DNA from: Pseudonocardia sp. EC080619-01
GTDB lineage: Bacteria > Actinomycetota > Actinomycetes > Mycobacteriales > Pseudonocardiaceae
Direction: 5' to 3'
DNA length: 64,000 nucleotides
NCBI RefSeq assembly: GCF_001420995.1
Contig: NZ_CP012184.1
Location: forward strand, 2,030,501 to 2,094,500
A model generated the notes under the pieces. The model was not told where the DNA came from. It made no database searches and saw only the letters and a program-made list of their open reading frames with translations. The position numbers and the translations under genes are program-made. This document shows positions 27,117-34,438 of this stretch, one piece after another. Position 1 is the stretch's first letter. Each line of letters starts with the position of its first letter.

Positions 27117-28166
27117 TCAGGGCAGCAGCGCGTCCGCCTCGCGCCACATCCGCTCCACGACGTCCCCGGCCGGGTCGGTGGTCGAGCGCGCCGCGGCCTG
27201 GCCCGCCCAGTGGTTGGCCCGGTCCACCCGGCCGGGCTCGCCCGCGCGGTAGCGGGCCACCATGCGTCGCTGGTGGGGGTAGGGCGCCGGGGCCGGGGCG
27301 TCCGGCCGGGCCCAGGCCCGCACGAAGTCGGTCGGGACGGCACGGGCCAGACGCCCGGTGTACGCCCGCGTGGTCACGGTCGCCTCGGGGGCGAGGCCGT
27401 CGAAGGTCGCGGCCCAGCCGTCGTCGATCCCGGCCTCGGGGGTGCGCAGCAGCGCCGTCCCGACCTGTGCGGCGCTCGCGCCGAGGGTCAGCGCGGCGGC
27501 GAGCGAACGGCCGTCGGCGACCGCCCCCGCCGCGACGACCGGCACCGTGAGCGCGTCGGCCAGCCACGGGACCAGCGCGAACAGCCCGACCACGGTGGAC
27601 TCGGCGTCGGCGGGGTCGGTGGTCCCGCGGTGCCCGCCGGCCTCCATCGCCTGCGCGACCACGACGTCCGCGCCCGCCCGCTCGGCCGCGAGGGCGTCGT
27701 CGCGGGTGGTGGCGGTGGCGAACCAGGCGATGCCCGCGTCGTGCGCGGCCGCGACCTGGTCGGGGCGGAGCAGACCCATGATCGTCGAGACGGCGGTGGG
27801 CCGGGCCTCGAGCACCGCGCCGAACTGGGCGTCGACGTCCGGGCCGGGGCCGGGCGGGGGCGCCGGACGGCCGCCGAACCCGGCCAGGAACGCGTCGGCA
27901 GGGCCGGTCGCGGCCTCGACCGGCGGGTCCGGGATCCACAGGTTCAGCTGGAACGGGGCGTCCCCGGCGAGCTCGCGGAAGCGCCGCGCCCAGGCCGCGA
28001 TCCGCTCCGGCGGGTCGTTCACGACGCCCGCGGCGCCCATTCCGCCCGCCGCGGCGACCGCGGCCGCCAGCTCCGGCGGGCAGGCGCCCGCCATCGGTGC
28101 CTCCAGGACCGGCGCCCGCAGGCCGTACCGCGTGCAGAAGTCCGTCGTCCGTACCCGCGCGTCCAC
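27117..28166 (-). CDS. Nitronate monooxygenase family flavoprotein
   Basis: A 349-residue FMN barrel enzyme of the 2-nitropropane dioxygenase group. Landmarks: APMAGACPPELAAAVAAAGGMG at the start (FMN phosphate), the catalytic-region motif VVAQAMEAGGHRGTTD, and VVAAGAVADGRSLAAALTLGASAAQVGTALL. The second strand reads GAAGVVNDPPERI rather than the canonical enoyl-reductase form. The reaction is probably oxidation of alkyl nitronates or another small acid; substrate is not known. GTG 28166. The stop is 10 bp from the DUF397 stop. Confidence 0.82.
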   Translation of the reverse strand: MDARVRTTDFCTRYGLRAPVLEAPMAGACPPELAAAVAAAGGMGAAGVVNDPPERIAAWARRFRELAGDAPFQLNLWIPDPPVEAATGPADAFLAGFGGRPAPPPGPGPDVDAQFGAVLEARPTAVSTIMGLLRPDQVAAAHDAGIAWFATATTRDDALAAERAGADVVVAQAMEAGGHRGTTDPADAESTVVGLFALVPWLADALTVPVVAAGAVADGRSLAAALTLGASAAQVGTALLRTPEAGIDDGWAATFDGLAPEATVTTRAYTGRLARAVPTDFVRAWARPDAPAPAPYPHQRRMVARYRAGEPGRVDRANHWAGQAAARSTTDPAGDVVERMWREADALLP

Positions 28167-28259
28167 GGGGACGAGTCTGCACCCGATCCGGCTGGACCCG
28201 CGGCGCGCGGGAGGGAAGGATCACCGCAGAGCCCCGACCCGAAGGAGCCCGCTCCCTCC

Positions 28260-29051
28260 ATGACCGGCCCGTCGTTCCTGGAACAGCTCCGCGTGCACGC
28301 CCCCGAGTCGCTGCCGGTGAACCTGCCGCGCGATCCCGCGCAGCGGGTGCCCGCCGATCTCCGCGCCCCGCACGGCACGACGATCATCGCTTTCACCTGG
28401 GCCGACGGTGTGCTGCTCGCCGGCGACCGGCGAGCGACCTCGGGCAACGTGATCGCGCAGAAGGACCTGGTCAAGGTCATGGCGATCGACGACACGTCGG
28501 CCGCGGGCTTCGCCGGGTCGGTCGGGCACGCGCTGCTGATGCTGAAGATGTTCGCGGCCGAGGTGGAGCAGTACGAGAAGGTCGAGGGCTCCCCGATCAG
28601 CCAGGACGGCAAGATCCGCCGGCTGTCCACCGTCGTCCGGGAGAACCTGGGGGCGGCGATGCAGGGCTTCGTCGCGCTGCCGTTGTTCGTCGGCTACGAC
28701 CCGGCCGACGCCGATCCGGCTCGGATCGTCACGTTCGACCCGTCGGGCAGCATCGCCCGCAACCGTTCCGGCTACACGAGCATCGGCTCGGGGTCGTACT
28801 TCGCCGAGGCGTCGCTCAAGAAGCTGCACCGCCCCGACACCGACCGCTCCGGGGCGATCTCGCTCGCCGTGAACGCGCTGTGGGACGCCGCCGACGACGA
28901 CACCGCCACCGCGGGCCCCGACCTCACCCGCGGGCTGTTCCCGAACCTGATCACCGTGACGGCCGCCGGTGCCGAGGAGGTCGACGAGGCGGAGGTCCGC
29001 ACCGCGACCGAGGCCATGCTGGCGGCGCGGGCGGAGCGCCCGGGCGGCTGA
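28260..29051 (+). CDS. Orphan proteasome beta-type subunit (PrcB-like N-terminal nucleophile hydrolase)
   Basis: A 263-residue protein homologous to actinobacterial PrcB. A 39-residue propeptide ends in PHG before Thr40, the expected N-terminal nucleophile after autoprocessing (HG|TTIIAF). Counting from that Thr, Asp17 (LLAGDRRATSGN) and Lys33 (DLVKVMAI) are in place. SIGSGSYFAEASLKKL and DAADDDTATAGPD cover the usual Ser/Asp/Ser region, with Thr where PrcB normally has the last Ser. No prcA, pup, mpa or arc gene is adjacent, so this is not the main proteasome locus. Substrate and partner are unknown. ATG 28260; AAGGAG lies 12 nt upstream, a loose fit. Confidence 0.85.
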   Translation: MTGPSFLEQLRVHAPESLPVNLPRDPAQRVPADLRAPHGTTIIAFTWADGVLLAGDRRATSGNVIAQKDLVKVMAIDDTSAAGFAGSVGHALLMLKMFAAEVEQYEKVEGSPISQDGKIRRLSTVVRENLGAAMQGFVALPLFVGYDPADADPARIVTFDPSGSIARNRSGYTSIGSGSYFAEASLKKLHRPDTDRSGAISLAVNALWDAADDDTATAGPDLTRGLFPNLITVTAAGAEEVDEAEVRTATEAMLAARAERPGG

Positions 29052-29103
29052 GCGTCGCGAACCCGCTGGCGCCGGACCGGCCCGCCCTCCAGGATCGCCC
29101 GCC

Positions 29104-29607
29104 GTGACCGACCTCCTGCGCGAGCAGTTCGACCTGACCTGGGCACTGGCCGAGTACCACCTCGAACGGCTGACCGACGACGACCTCGCCTGGGCCCCGG
29201 CGCCGCTGCACTGGACCGTGCACCGCGGCCCGGACGGCCGGTGGACGCCCGACTTCCCCGCCGACGGCACCGAGCCCGATCCTGTGCCGGCCCCGACCGG
29301 CGCCTGGATCGCCTGGCACCTGCTGTGGTGGTGGGGCACCGCCCTCGACGAGCTGACCGGGGTCCCGCGGCGCGACCGGGACGACGTCGTCTACCCGGGC
29401 AGCTCCGCCGGGGTGGCCACCGCCCTGCGCGCCCTCGCCGCGTCCTGGTCGGACGCCCTCGGTACCGCGGACCGGGACCGCCCGGTCGGGTTCCCCTGGC
29501 CGGAGGGCCACGACGTCCGGCAGATGCTCGGCTGGGCGAACGCCGAGCTCATGAAGAACGTCGCCGAGCTGGGCCAGCTGCGGGTGCTGCGGGGCGCGGG
29601 GGCCTGA
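29104..29607 (+). CDS. DinB-like four-helix protein
   Basis: A 167-residue helical protein of the DinB/YfiT type. LREQFDLTWALAEYHLERLTDDDLAW forms helix 1; APTGAWIAWHLLWWWGTALDEL carries the first metal-type histidine; the last helix AELMKNVAELGQLRVL lacks the usual HxxxH, so metal binding is doubtful. Many members are mycothiol-dependent transferases in actinobacteria, but that cannot be concluded here. GTG 29104 follows the proteasome-like gene by 52 bp, consistent with one transcript. Confidence 0.65.
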   Translation: MTDLLREQFDLTWALAEYHLERLTDDDLAWAPAPLHWTVHRGPDGRWTPDFPADGTEPDPVPAPTGAWIAWHLLWWWGTALDELTGVPRRDRDDVVYPGSSAGVATALRALAASWSDALGTADRDRPVGFPWPEGHDVRQMLGWANAELMKNVAELGQLRVLRGAGA

Positions 29608-29611
29608 CCGG

Positions 29612-29821
29612 TCAGTGCCGGGCGCGCTCGGCGCGGTCGAGGCCGACCACCCCGACGGCCGCCACCACGAGCACCACCAGCGGGTAGAGCCACGGCAGCG
29701 GCGGTGCGTCCCCCACGACGAACCGCCAGAGGCCGATCCCGCCGGCGAACAGGTACTGCAGCAGCGGGATCAGGCCGAACACGATCCCGGCGAACCCCAG
29801 TGCGTTCTGCGCTGTCTTCAC
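29612..29821 (-). CDS. Small membrane protein under TetR control
   Basis: A 69-residue protein with two hydrophobic helices (NALGFAGIVFGLIPLLQYLFAGGIGLW and LYPLVVLVVAAVGVVGL) and a short basic C-terminus. GTG 29821 is preferred because GGGGAG lies 5 nt upstream; the ATG at 29836 has no such site. It is divergent from a TetR gene, with two perfect palindromic operators between them, so it is the likely target of that repressor. Function is unknown. Confidence 0.65.
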   Translation of the reverse strand: MKTAQNALGFAGIVFGLIPLLQYLFAGGIGLWRFVVGDAPPLPWLYPLVVLVVAAVGVVGLDRAERARH

Positions 29822-29835
29822 GATGACTCCCCTCA

Positions 29836-29893
29836 TTGCAATGCAGATGCATTGCAACACTCCCGCGGACATCGTGTCAATGCGATCGCATTG
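29836..29893. promoter_or_regulatory. Two palindromic TetR operators in a divergent promoter region
   Basis: Operator 1 (29836-29857) is a perfect inverted repeat, TTGCAATGCA and its complement around 2 bp. Operator 2 (29878-29893) is the perfect 16-bp palindrome CAATGCGATCGCATTG. Both share the half-site CAATGC and are the most AT-rich stretches nearby. They separate the small membrane protein gene and the TetR gene. Confidence 0.75.
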
Positions 29894-29907
29894 CTACGGT
29901 GGGCGGC

Positions 29908-30480
29908 ATGCCGCGCTCCGTCGACCACGAGGCCCGCCGCACCGAGATCGCGGAGGCGGTGCTCGCGATCGTCGCCCGGGACGGCACCGAGGCCGTGTCG
30001 CTGCGATCGGTCGCGGCCGGGGCGGGGATCTCGATGGGCCGGGTGCAGCACTACTTCGCGAGCAAGGACGCGCTCCTGCTGCACGCGCTGGAGCTCTCCC
30101 ACCGGCGGATGGAGACCCGCATCGAGGCGCGGGCCCGGGCGACGACCGGCGGGGAGCGCGAGGTGCTGGCGACGATCCTCGACGAACTGCTCGGCGGGCA
30201 CCCCGAGTCGCGGGACGCGCTGCGGATCCACGACGCGTTCGCCAGCCGCCGTACGGACGAGAAGGCGCAGGCCGTCCTCACCGACGGCGACGACGAGATC
30301 CTGGCTCTCGCCGTCCGGGTGGTCGCCGACGCCGGATCACCCGACCCGGAGACCGACGGCTACGCGCTGATGGCACTCACCGCCGGCCTGTCCGGTGACG
30401 TCGTCCAGCACGGGGCGCCGATCGAACGGGCCCGGCGGACCCTGGTGTCGATGCTCGACCGGCTCGCACCGCCGCGCTGA
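29908..30480 (+). CDS. TetR family transcriptional regulator
   Basis: A 190-residue repressor. The N-terminal helix-turn-helix is clear (RRTEIAEAVLAIVARDG, then VSLRSVAAGAGISMGRVQHYFASKDALL). The C-terminal helical domain (RMETRIEARARATTGGERE through LVSMLDRLAPPR) would bind an unknown ligand and dimerise. ATG 29908 starts 14 bp after operator 2, so autorepression is likely. The divergent gene encodes a two-helix membrane protein. Confidence 0.88.
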   Translation: MPRSVDHEARRTEIAEAVLAIVARDGTEAVSLRSVAAGAGISMGRVQHYFASKDALLLHALELSHRRMETRIEARARATTGGEREVLATILDELLGGHPESRDALRIHDAFASRRTDEKAQAVLTDGDDEILALAVRVVADAGSPDPETDGYALMALTAGLSGDVVQHGAPIERARRTLVSMLDRLAPPR

Positions 30481-30487
30481 ACCACCC

Positions 30488-31039
30488 CTACCTGCGCCGG
30501 TAGTGCAGGAACACGAAGCCGTTGCCGAACCGCCGCTCCCCGGCGAGCTCCAGCCCCGTCCGGACGCCGTCGGGCAGCGCCCGCAGCCCACCGCCGACGA
30601 GCTGCGGCACCAGGTAGAGCTCGACGTCGTCGACGATGCCGGCCCGCAGCGCCGCCGCCGCGAGCGTCGGGCCGGAGATCGACGCGTCGTTCGGCGCGGC
30701 GTCGACGACCGCGCGCGCCGCCACCGGGTCGAAGGTGCGCTCCAGGGTGGTCCGGGCCGTCGTGACGGCGGGCAGCGTCGCCGAGTAGACGACCTTCGTC
30801 GCCGCCCGCCAGGTCCGGGCGAACTCGAGGTCCGGCTCGGGCCGGCCGGAGGTGACGTCCTCCCAGCCCACCATCTCCTCGTACATCCGGCGGCCGTAGA
30901 GGTGCGTGTCGGCGGTGCGCTCCCGTTCGGTGACGAAGGCGAGGACCTCGTCGTCGGGCATCGCCCAGTCGTAGCGGCCGTCGGGGTCGGCCAGGTAGCC
31001 GTCCGCCGACATGATCACGATGTAGCGCAGGCGACCCAT
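30488..31039 (-). CDS. RibD C-terminal/dihydrofolate reductase-fold protein (1)
   Basis: A 183-residue protein of the bacterial DHFR-like RibD_C family. Landmarks are RYIVIMSADGYLADPDGRYDW at the N-terminus, THLYGRRMYEEMVGWE, VVYSATLP, ISGPTLAAAALRAGIVDDVELYLVPQLVGGG and a final FLHYRRR. These act as NADPH-linked reductases of pterin or flavin precursors; exact substrates are unknown for stand-alone members. ATG 31039 with GGGAGGG 4 nt upstream. A second DHFR-fold gene lies at 31994. Confidence 0.82.
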   Translation of the reverse strand: MGRLRYIVIMSADGYLADPDGRYDWAMPDDEVLAFVTERERTADTHLYGRRMYEEMVGWEDVTSGRPEPDLEFARTWRAATKVVYSATLPAVTTARTTLERTFDPVAARAVVDAAPNDASISGPTLAAAALRAGIVDDVELYLVPQLVGGGLRALPDGVRTGLELAGERRFGNGFVFLHYRRR

Positions 31040-31229
31040 TCGTCCCTCCCGCGGCGCACGGTGCGCCGTCCCTCCCCTATGGACCGCGGCCGGGTGCGGA
31101 ACTCATCGGTCCGGGGCCGGGACCGCGCAATGGCCTCCTGGGATCCGGCGGGATCGGCCGTCGTCAGGGGCCACCGGCCCGGGCATCCTCGGCGTCACCG
31201 ATCCGACGACCGAGGAGACCCGCCGCGCC

Positions 31230-31907
31230 GTGTACGTGCCGTCCCACTTCGCACCCGACGACGAGGCCGTGCAGCAGCTGCTCGCCCGGCACGGCGCCGC
31301 GGACCTGGTCACCTGCGGTCCCGACGGGCCGGAGGCCACGCTGCTGCCGTTCGTCCACGACCCCGCCGAGAACGTCCTGCTGGGGCACCTCGCCCGCAAC
31401 AACGACCACTGGACCCGGATGGACGGGCAGCGCGGGCTGGTCATCCTGCGCGGTCCCGACTCCTACGTCAGCCCGTCCTGGTACGCCTCGAAGGCCGAGC
31501 ACGGCCGTGTCGTGCCGACCTGGAACTACGTGACCGCCCACGTCCGCGGCACGGTCACCGTGCACGACGACGTCGACTGGCTCGACGGCGTCGTCCGGCG
31601 GCTGACCGACCTGCACGAGGCCGGCCGGGCGGCGCCCTGGCGGGTCGACGACGCCCCGGAACGCTTCTACCGCGGTCAGCTGCGTGCCGTCGTCGGTGTC
31701 GAGGTCCGGATCGAGCGGATCGACGCGAAGTTCAAGCTGAGCCAGAACCGCCCCGCCGCCGACGTCGACGGCGTCGTCCGCGGGCCTGCGCGCGGACGAG
31801 GACACCGCGGGGGCCGACGCCGTCGCCGCTCACCGGTCGTGAGCTCCGCGCGAGGCTCGCGGTCCTCGCCACGGCGAGGACCATGCCGGTCGCGGGACGG
31901 GTCGTGA
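31230..31907 (+). CDS. PaiB/FMN-binding negative transcriptional regulator family, C-terminus apparently frameshifted
   Basis: The first about 180 residues are a normal PaiB split-barrel protein: YVPSHFAPDDEAVQQLL, TLLPFVHD, GHLARNNDHW, SWYASKAEHGRVVPTWNYVTAHVRG, and KFKLSQNRPAADVDGV. After residue about 182 the frame turns into an Arg/Ser-rich tail ending at 31907. Shifting by one base near 31771-31776 instead yields SAGLRADEDTAGADAVAAHRS and a stop at 31840-31842, exactly how family members end. So one extra base, real or a sequencing error, is likely. Start is GTG 31230. The family name is historical; the biochemical role is uncertain. Confidence 0.78.
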   Translation: MYVPSHFAPDDEAVQQLLARHGAADLVTCGPDGPEATLLPFVHDPAENVLLGHLARNNDHWTRMDGQRGLVILRGPDSYVSPSWYASKAEHGRVVPTWNYVTAHVRGTVTVHDDVDWLDGVVRRLTDLHEAGRAAPWRVDDAPERFYRGQLRAVVGVEVRIERIDAKFKLSQNRPAADVDGVVRGPARGRGHRGGRRRRRSPVVSSARGSRSSPRRGPCRSRDGS

Positions 31908-31993
31908 CCGAGGACGACCGGCAGCTCCCGGTCTCCGCCCCCGAGACGACCCTGGACCGATGAGTTCGTGACGTGCGCCGGGTCGACACGGGT

Positions 31994-32545
31994 ATGAGCG
32001 ACACGGCTGCGGGCAAGGTCGTCGTGAACCGGGCGATGTCGCTGGACGGCTTCATCGCCGGTCCCGGCGACGCCATGGACTGGGTCCTCGAGTACCGGAC
32101 CCAGACGGGGTTCCCCGAGGTCATGGAGGCCACCGGCGCCATGCTGGCCGGCCGGGGCACCCACGAGGTCGGCAGGCGGATGGCGCACGGCGGCACCGAC
32201 ACCGACTACGACGGGGGGCCGGTGTTCGTCCTGACGCACCGCCCGCCGGACGAGCCGGAACCGGGCGTCACGTTCCTCACCTGCGGTCTCGACGAGGCCG
32301 TCGCCACGGCGCGCGCCGCCGCGGGCGGGAAGGACCTGGAGATCCTCGGGGCCGACGTGGCCTCGCAGTGCCTGCGGCGGGGACTCGTGGACGAGATCCT
32401 GGTGTACGTCCTGCCGGTGCTGCTCGGTGACGGCGTCCGGTTCTCGACCCCGGGGCTCGGCAGGATCGACCTCGAGCCGGTGGGCAACAGGCAGTCGGGG
32501 CCGGTCACACTGCTCCGCTTCCGGGTGCGGACCAGGGACTCCTGA
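31994..32545 (+). CDS. RibD C-terminal/dihydrofolate reductase-fold protein (2)
   Basis: A 183-residue DHFR-like protein only moderately similar to the one at 30488. KVVVNRAMSLDGFIAGPGDAMDW is the typical opening; GRGTHEVGRRM, PVFVLTHRPPDEP, LEILGADVASQCLRRGLVDEILVYVLPVLLGDG and TLLRFRVRTRDS follow. Probably an NADPH-dependent reductase of unknown substrate. ATG 31994 is chosen. A 108-bp composite palindromic repeat follows downstream. Confidence 0.82.
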   Translation: MSDTAAGKVVVNRAMSLDGFIAGPGDAMDWVLEYRTQTGFPEVMEATGAMLAGRGTHEVGRRMAHGGTDTDYDGGPVFVLTHRPPDEPEPGVTFLTCGLDEAVATARAAAGGKDLEILGADVASQCLRRGLVDEILVYVLPVLLGDGVRFSTPGLGRIDLEPVGNRQSGPVTLLRFRVRTRDS

Positions 32546-32579
32546 CCGGCGTCGGTGTGCCGCCGGCCGCGCCGCCCGT

Positions 32580-32687
32580 CCGTCCGGGCACGTCCGGCCC
32601 CCGCCGAGATGCGGCTCAGCGCGAATCGCGGATCTCCGGACGACGCTGATCTGCATCTCGGCGAGGGACTGCGTTCCGCGGAACGCG
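32580..32687. repeat. Composite palindromic element, copy B
   Basis: A 108-bp block with inverted arms at 32602-32621 and 32644-32663 (CGCCGAGATGCGGCTCAGCG and near-complement), followed by the perfect 16-bp palindrome GCGTTCCGCGGAACGC (32671-32686). It differs from copy C (33705-33812) at only 3 of 108 positions. Together with C it brackets a methyltransferase gene in direct orientation. Confidence 0.9.
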
Positions 32688-32724
32688 GACCGACCGCCAC
32701 GGACGGTGTGCCAGGCTCGGCCGC

Positions 32725-33471
32725 GTGCCCGACACCTCCCAAGATCCTTCCGGACCGTCGGGTCGGCCCGTGGCGAACGACTACGACGCCGTCGCCGAGG
32801 CGTACACGGCCGAGACCGAGCACAATCTCGTGAACGGCTACTACGAACGGCCGGCTCTCCTCGACCTGGCCGGTGACGTCCGGGGTCGACGGATTCTCGA
32901 CGCCGGCTGTGGGTCGGGCCCCCTGCTCGCGTCTCTGAGGGACCGCGGCGCGACCGTGACGGGCGTCGACTCCAGCTCCGCGATGCTCGCTCTCGCCCGG
33001 CGTCGGCTCGGCGACGACGCGGCCCTACAGCTCATCGATCTCCGCGACCCACTGCCGTTCCCCGATGCAGCGTTCGACGACGTGATCGCGTCGCTGGTCC
33101 TGCACTACCTCGAGGACTGGTCCGGCCCGCTGACCGAACTGCGACGTGTCCTTGTTCCCGGCGGAAGGCTCATCGTGGCCGTCGACCATCCGTTCCAGAG
33201 CCAGATGCAGGCCCCGTCCGGCGCCGACTACTTCGCGCTCCGGCCCTGGTCGTTCACCTGGAATCTCGGCGGCCGGACCGCCCCGATGACCTTCTGGCAC
33301 CGGCCGCTCCACGCCATGACCGATGCCTTCACCGCGGCGGGCTTCCGGATCACGGTCGTCAGCGAACCACCGGTAGCGCACGGCGCCCGGGAGGCGTTCC
33401 CCGACCAGGTGGCGACCATGCCGTCGGGCGCGTTCCTGTGCTTCCTGTTCTTCGTCCTGGAGGCCGTGTGA
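32725..33471 (+). CDS. Class I SAM-dependent methyltransferase (UbiE/type 11 family)
   Basis: A 248-residue methyltransferase. Motif I is ILDAGCGSGPLLASL, the acidic end of strand 2 is VTGVDSSSAML, and motif IV is FDDVIASLVLHYLEDW followed by ELRRVLVPGGRLIVAVDHPF. The C-terminal half (SFTWNLGGRTAPMTFWHRPLHAMTDAFTAAGF) is the lid typical of small-molecule methyltransferases. Substrate is unknown. GTG 32725 is the longest start; GTG 32770 begins closer to the conserved NDYDAVAEAY and is equally possible. It is flanked by 105/108-identical palindromic repeats B and C. Confidence 0.85.
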   Translation: MPDTSQDPSGPSGRPVANDYDAVAEAYTAETEHNLVNGYYERPALLDLAGDVRGRRILDAGCGSGPLLASLRDRGATVTGVDSSSAMLALARRRLGDDAALQLIDLRDPLPFPDAAFDDVIASLVLHYLEDWSGPLTELRRVLVPGGRLIVAVDHPFQSQMQAPSGADYFALRPWSFTWNLGGRTAPMTFWHRPLHAMTDAFTAAGFRITVVSEPPVAHGAREAFPDQVATMPSGAFLCFLFFVLEAV

Positions 33472-33704
33472 GCGCACATCATGCATGGTGCGCTCCACAG
33501 GTGGATGCCTGCGGCGACGCGCTGGGCCCGGCCACGAGTGTCGAAGCAGCTACTCGAGCTGCTGAGACCGTCGGACAGTCAGCGCGGGCGAGAGGTGCGG
33601 TTCGCGCGCATCCTCATGGGCCGGCCGTAGCTGGCGGACCGCAGGCCAGCACGAGAAGAGCCCGGGAGTGTCCGAGCGCACCGGGACCGAGCTCGCCCGG
33701 CCGA
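33472..33704. other. Intergenic region with a hairpin and a doubtful 41-codon frame
   Basis: A perfect 8-bp stem (33470-33477 with 33488-33495) overlaps the methyltransferase stop and could end its transcript. Beyond it, ATG 33505 to TAG 33630 would encode 41 residues (SKQLLELLRPSDSQRGREV core), with only a weak GGTGG before it. I do not call it a gene. Confidence 0.4.
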
Positions 33705-33812
33705 CCGTCCGGGCACGTCCGGCTCCCGCCGAGATGCGGCTCAGCGCGAATCGCGGATCTCCGGACGACGCTGAGCTGCATCTCGGCGAGGGGCTGCGTT
33801 CCGCGGAACGCG
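33705..33812. repeat. Composite palindromic element, copy C
   Basis: A 108-bp block nearly identical to copy B (three substitutions). Inverted arms at 33727-33746 and 33769-33788 pair over 20 bp with one wobble; the GCGTTCCGCGGAACGC palindrome ends the block. It lies between the methyltransferase and the convergent DUF1905 gene. Confidence 0.9.
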
Positions 33813-33823
33813 CCGCGGGACGT

Positions 33824-34120
33824 TCACCGACGTTCGAGGCGCTCCTCCAGGTGGACGGTGACGGTGTCGCCCACCTGCTTGCCGATCGCCGCGCGGACCG
33901 CGGCGGTCACCGGCAGTTTGTGGGTTCCGTCGCCCAACGCCATGAAGGAGCCCCGGAACGGGTGGCCGTCGATCGTGCCCCGGACCTTGACCAGACCCCG
34001 GGTACCGAAGAACTCGGCGGACCAGCCGGTGCGCAGGTGGACCCACCCACCCGGTGCGTCGCTCTTCCGGAGGGTGCCGGTGAACCGGTGGTCGAGGGCG
34101 TGAGTGGTGGATGCGCTCAT
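33824..34120 (-). CDS. DUF1905 domain protein
   Basis: A 98-residue small beta protein. [22 protein letters not shown] opens, [37 protein letters not shown] is the DUF1905 core, and [12 protein letters not shown] closes. Related domains are often fused to YdeI/OmdA-like segments; this is the stand-alone form. Function is unknown. ATG 34120 has GAGGAG 6 nt upstream. The stop lies 11 bp from palindromic element C. Confidence 0.82.
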   Translation of the reverse strand: MSASTTHALDHRFTGTLRKSDAPGGWVHLRTGWSAEFFGTRGLVKVRGTIDGHPFRGSFMALGDGTHKLPVTAAVRAAIGKQVGDTVTVHLEERLERR

Positions 34121-34333
34121 GGCGGTCTCCTCGTCGGACGGCTCGTCCGGGCTGCGCGTGGCCCGCACGAACGAGGAGACCGGCACGGGACGAAGGACTC
34201 ATCGGCGCTCGGCAGTGACTGCGGTCGGAGGTCCGGTGCAGACCGACGATCCGACGGCGGACAGGCACCGCTCCGCCGCACGGTCCGGCGGGGTGCCCCT
34301 GGTCAGAGAGGTAGCGTCGGGGCCGGATCGGGG

Positions 34334-34406
34334 TGCCCCCGGTCGGACTCGAACCGACACTGGGACCCTTTTAAGGGGCCTGCCTCTGCCGTTGGGCTAC
34401 GGGGGC
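34334..34406 (-). tRNA. tRNA with UAA anticodon on a class I body
   Basis: Read on the minus strand, 73 nt fold as a tRNA: acceptor GCCCCCG (34406-34400) pairs perfectly with CGGGGGC; the T arm is GTCGG-TTCGAGT-CCGAC; the anticodon stem GGCCC/GGGTC (one G-U) closes the loop CTTAAAA, so positions 34-36 are UAA. The variable region is only 5 nt. The D arm AGCCCAACGGCAGAGGCA gives just three good pairs. UAA would read the Leu codon UUA, but bacterial leucine tRNAs have a long variable arm, which is absent. The acceptor resembles that of actinobacterial tRNA-Lys. Discriminator A; CC follows but CCA is not fully encoded. Confidence 0.8.
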
Positions 34407-34438
34407 GCCGCACCAGCCTATCCAGGCGGGAGGCCGGG

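Noticed and set aside
28260..29051. Main proteasome locus
   Set aside because: No prcA, pup, mpa/arc or dop genes within reach, so it is treated as an orphan subunit.
33505..33630. 41-codon frame after the methyltransferase
   Set aside because: Weak ribosome-binding site and no recognisable homology; kept only as a note in the intergenic entry.
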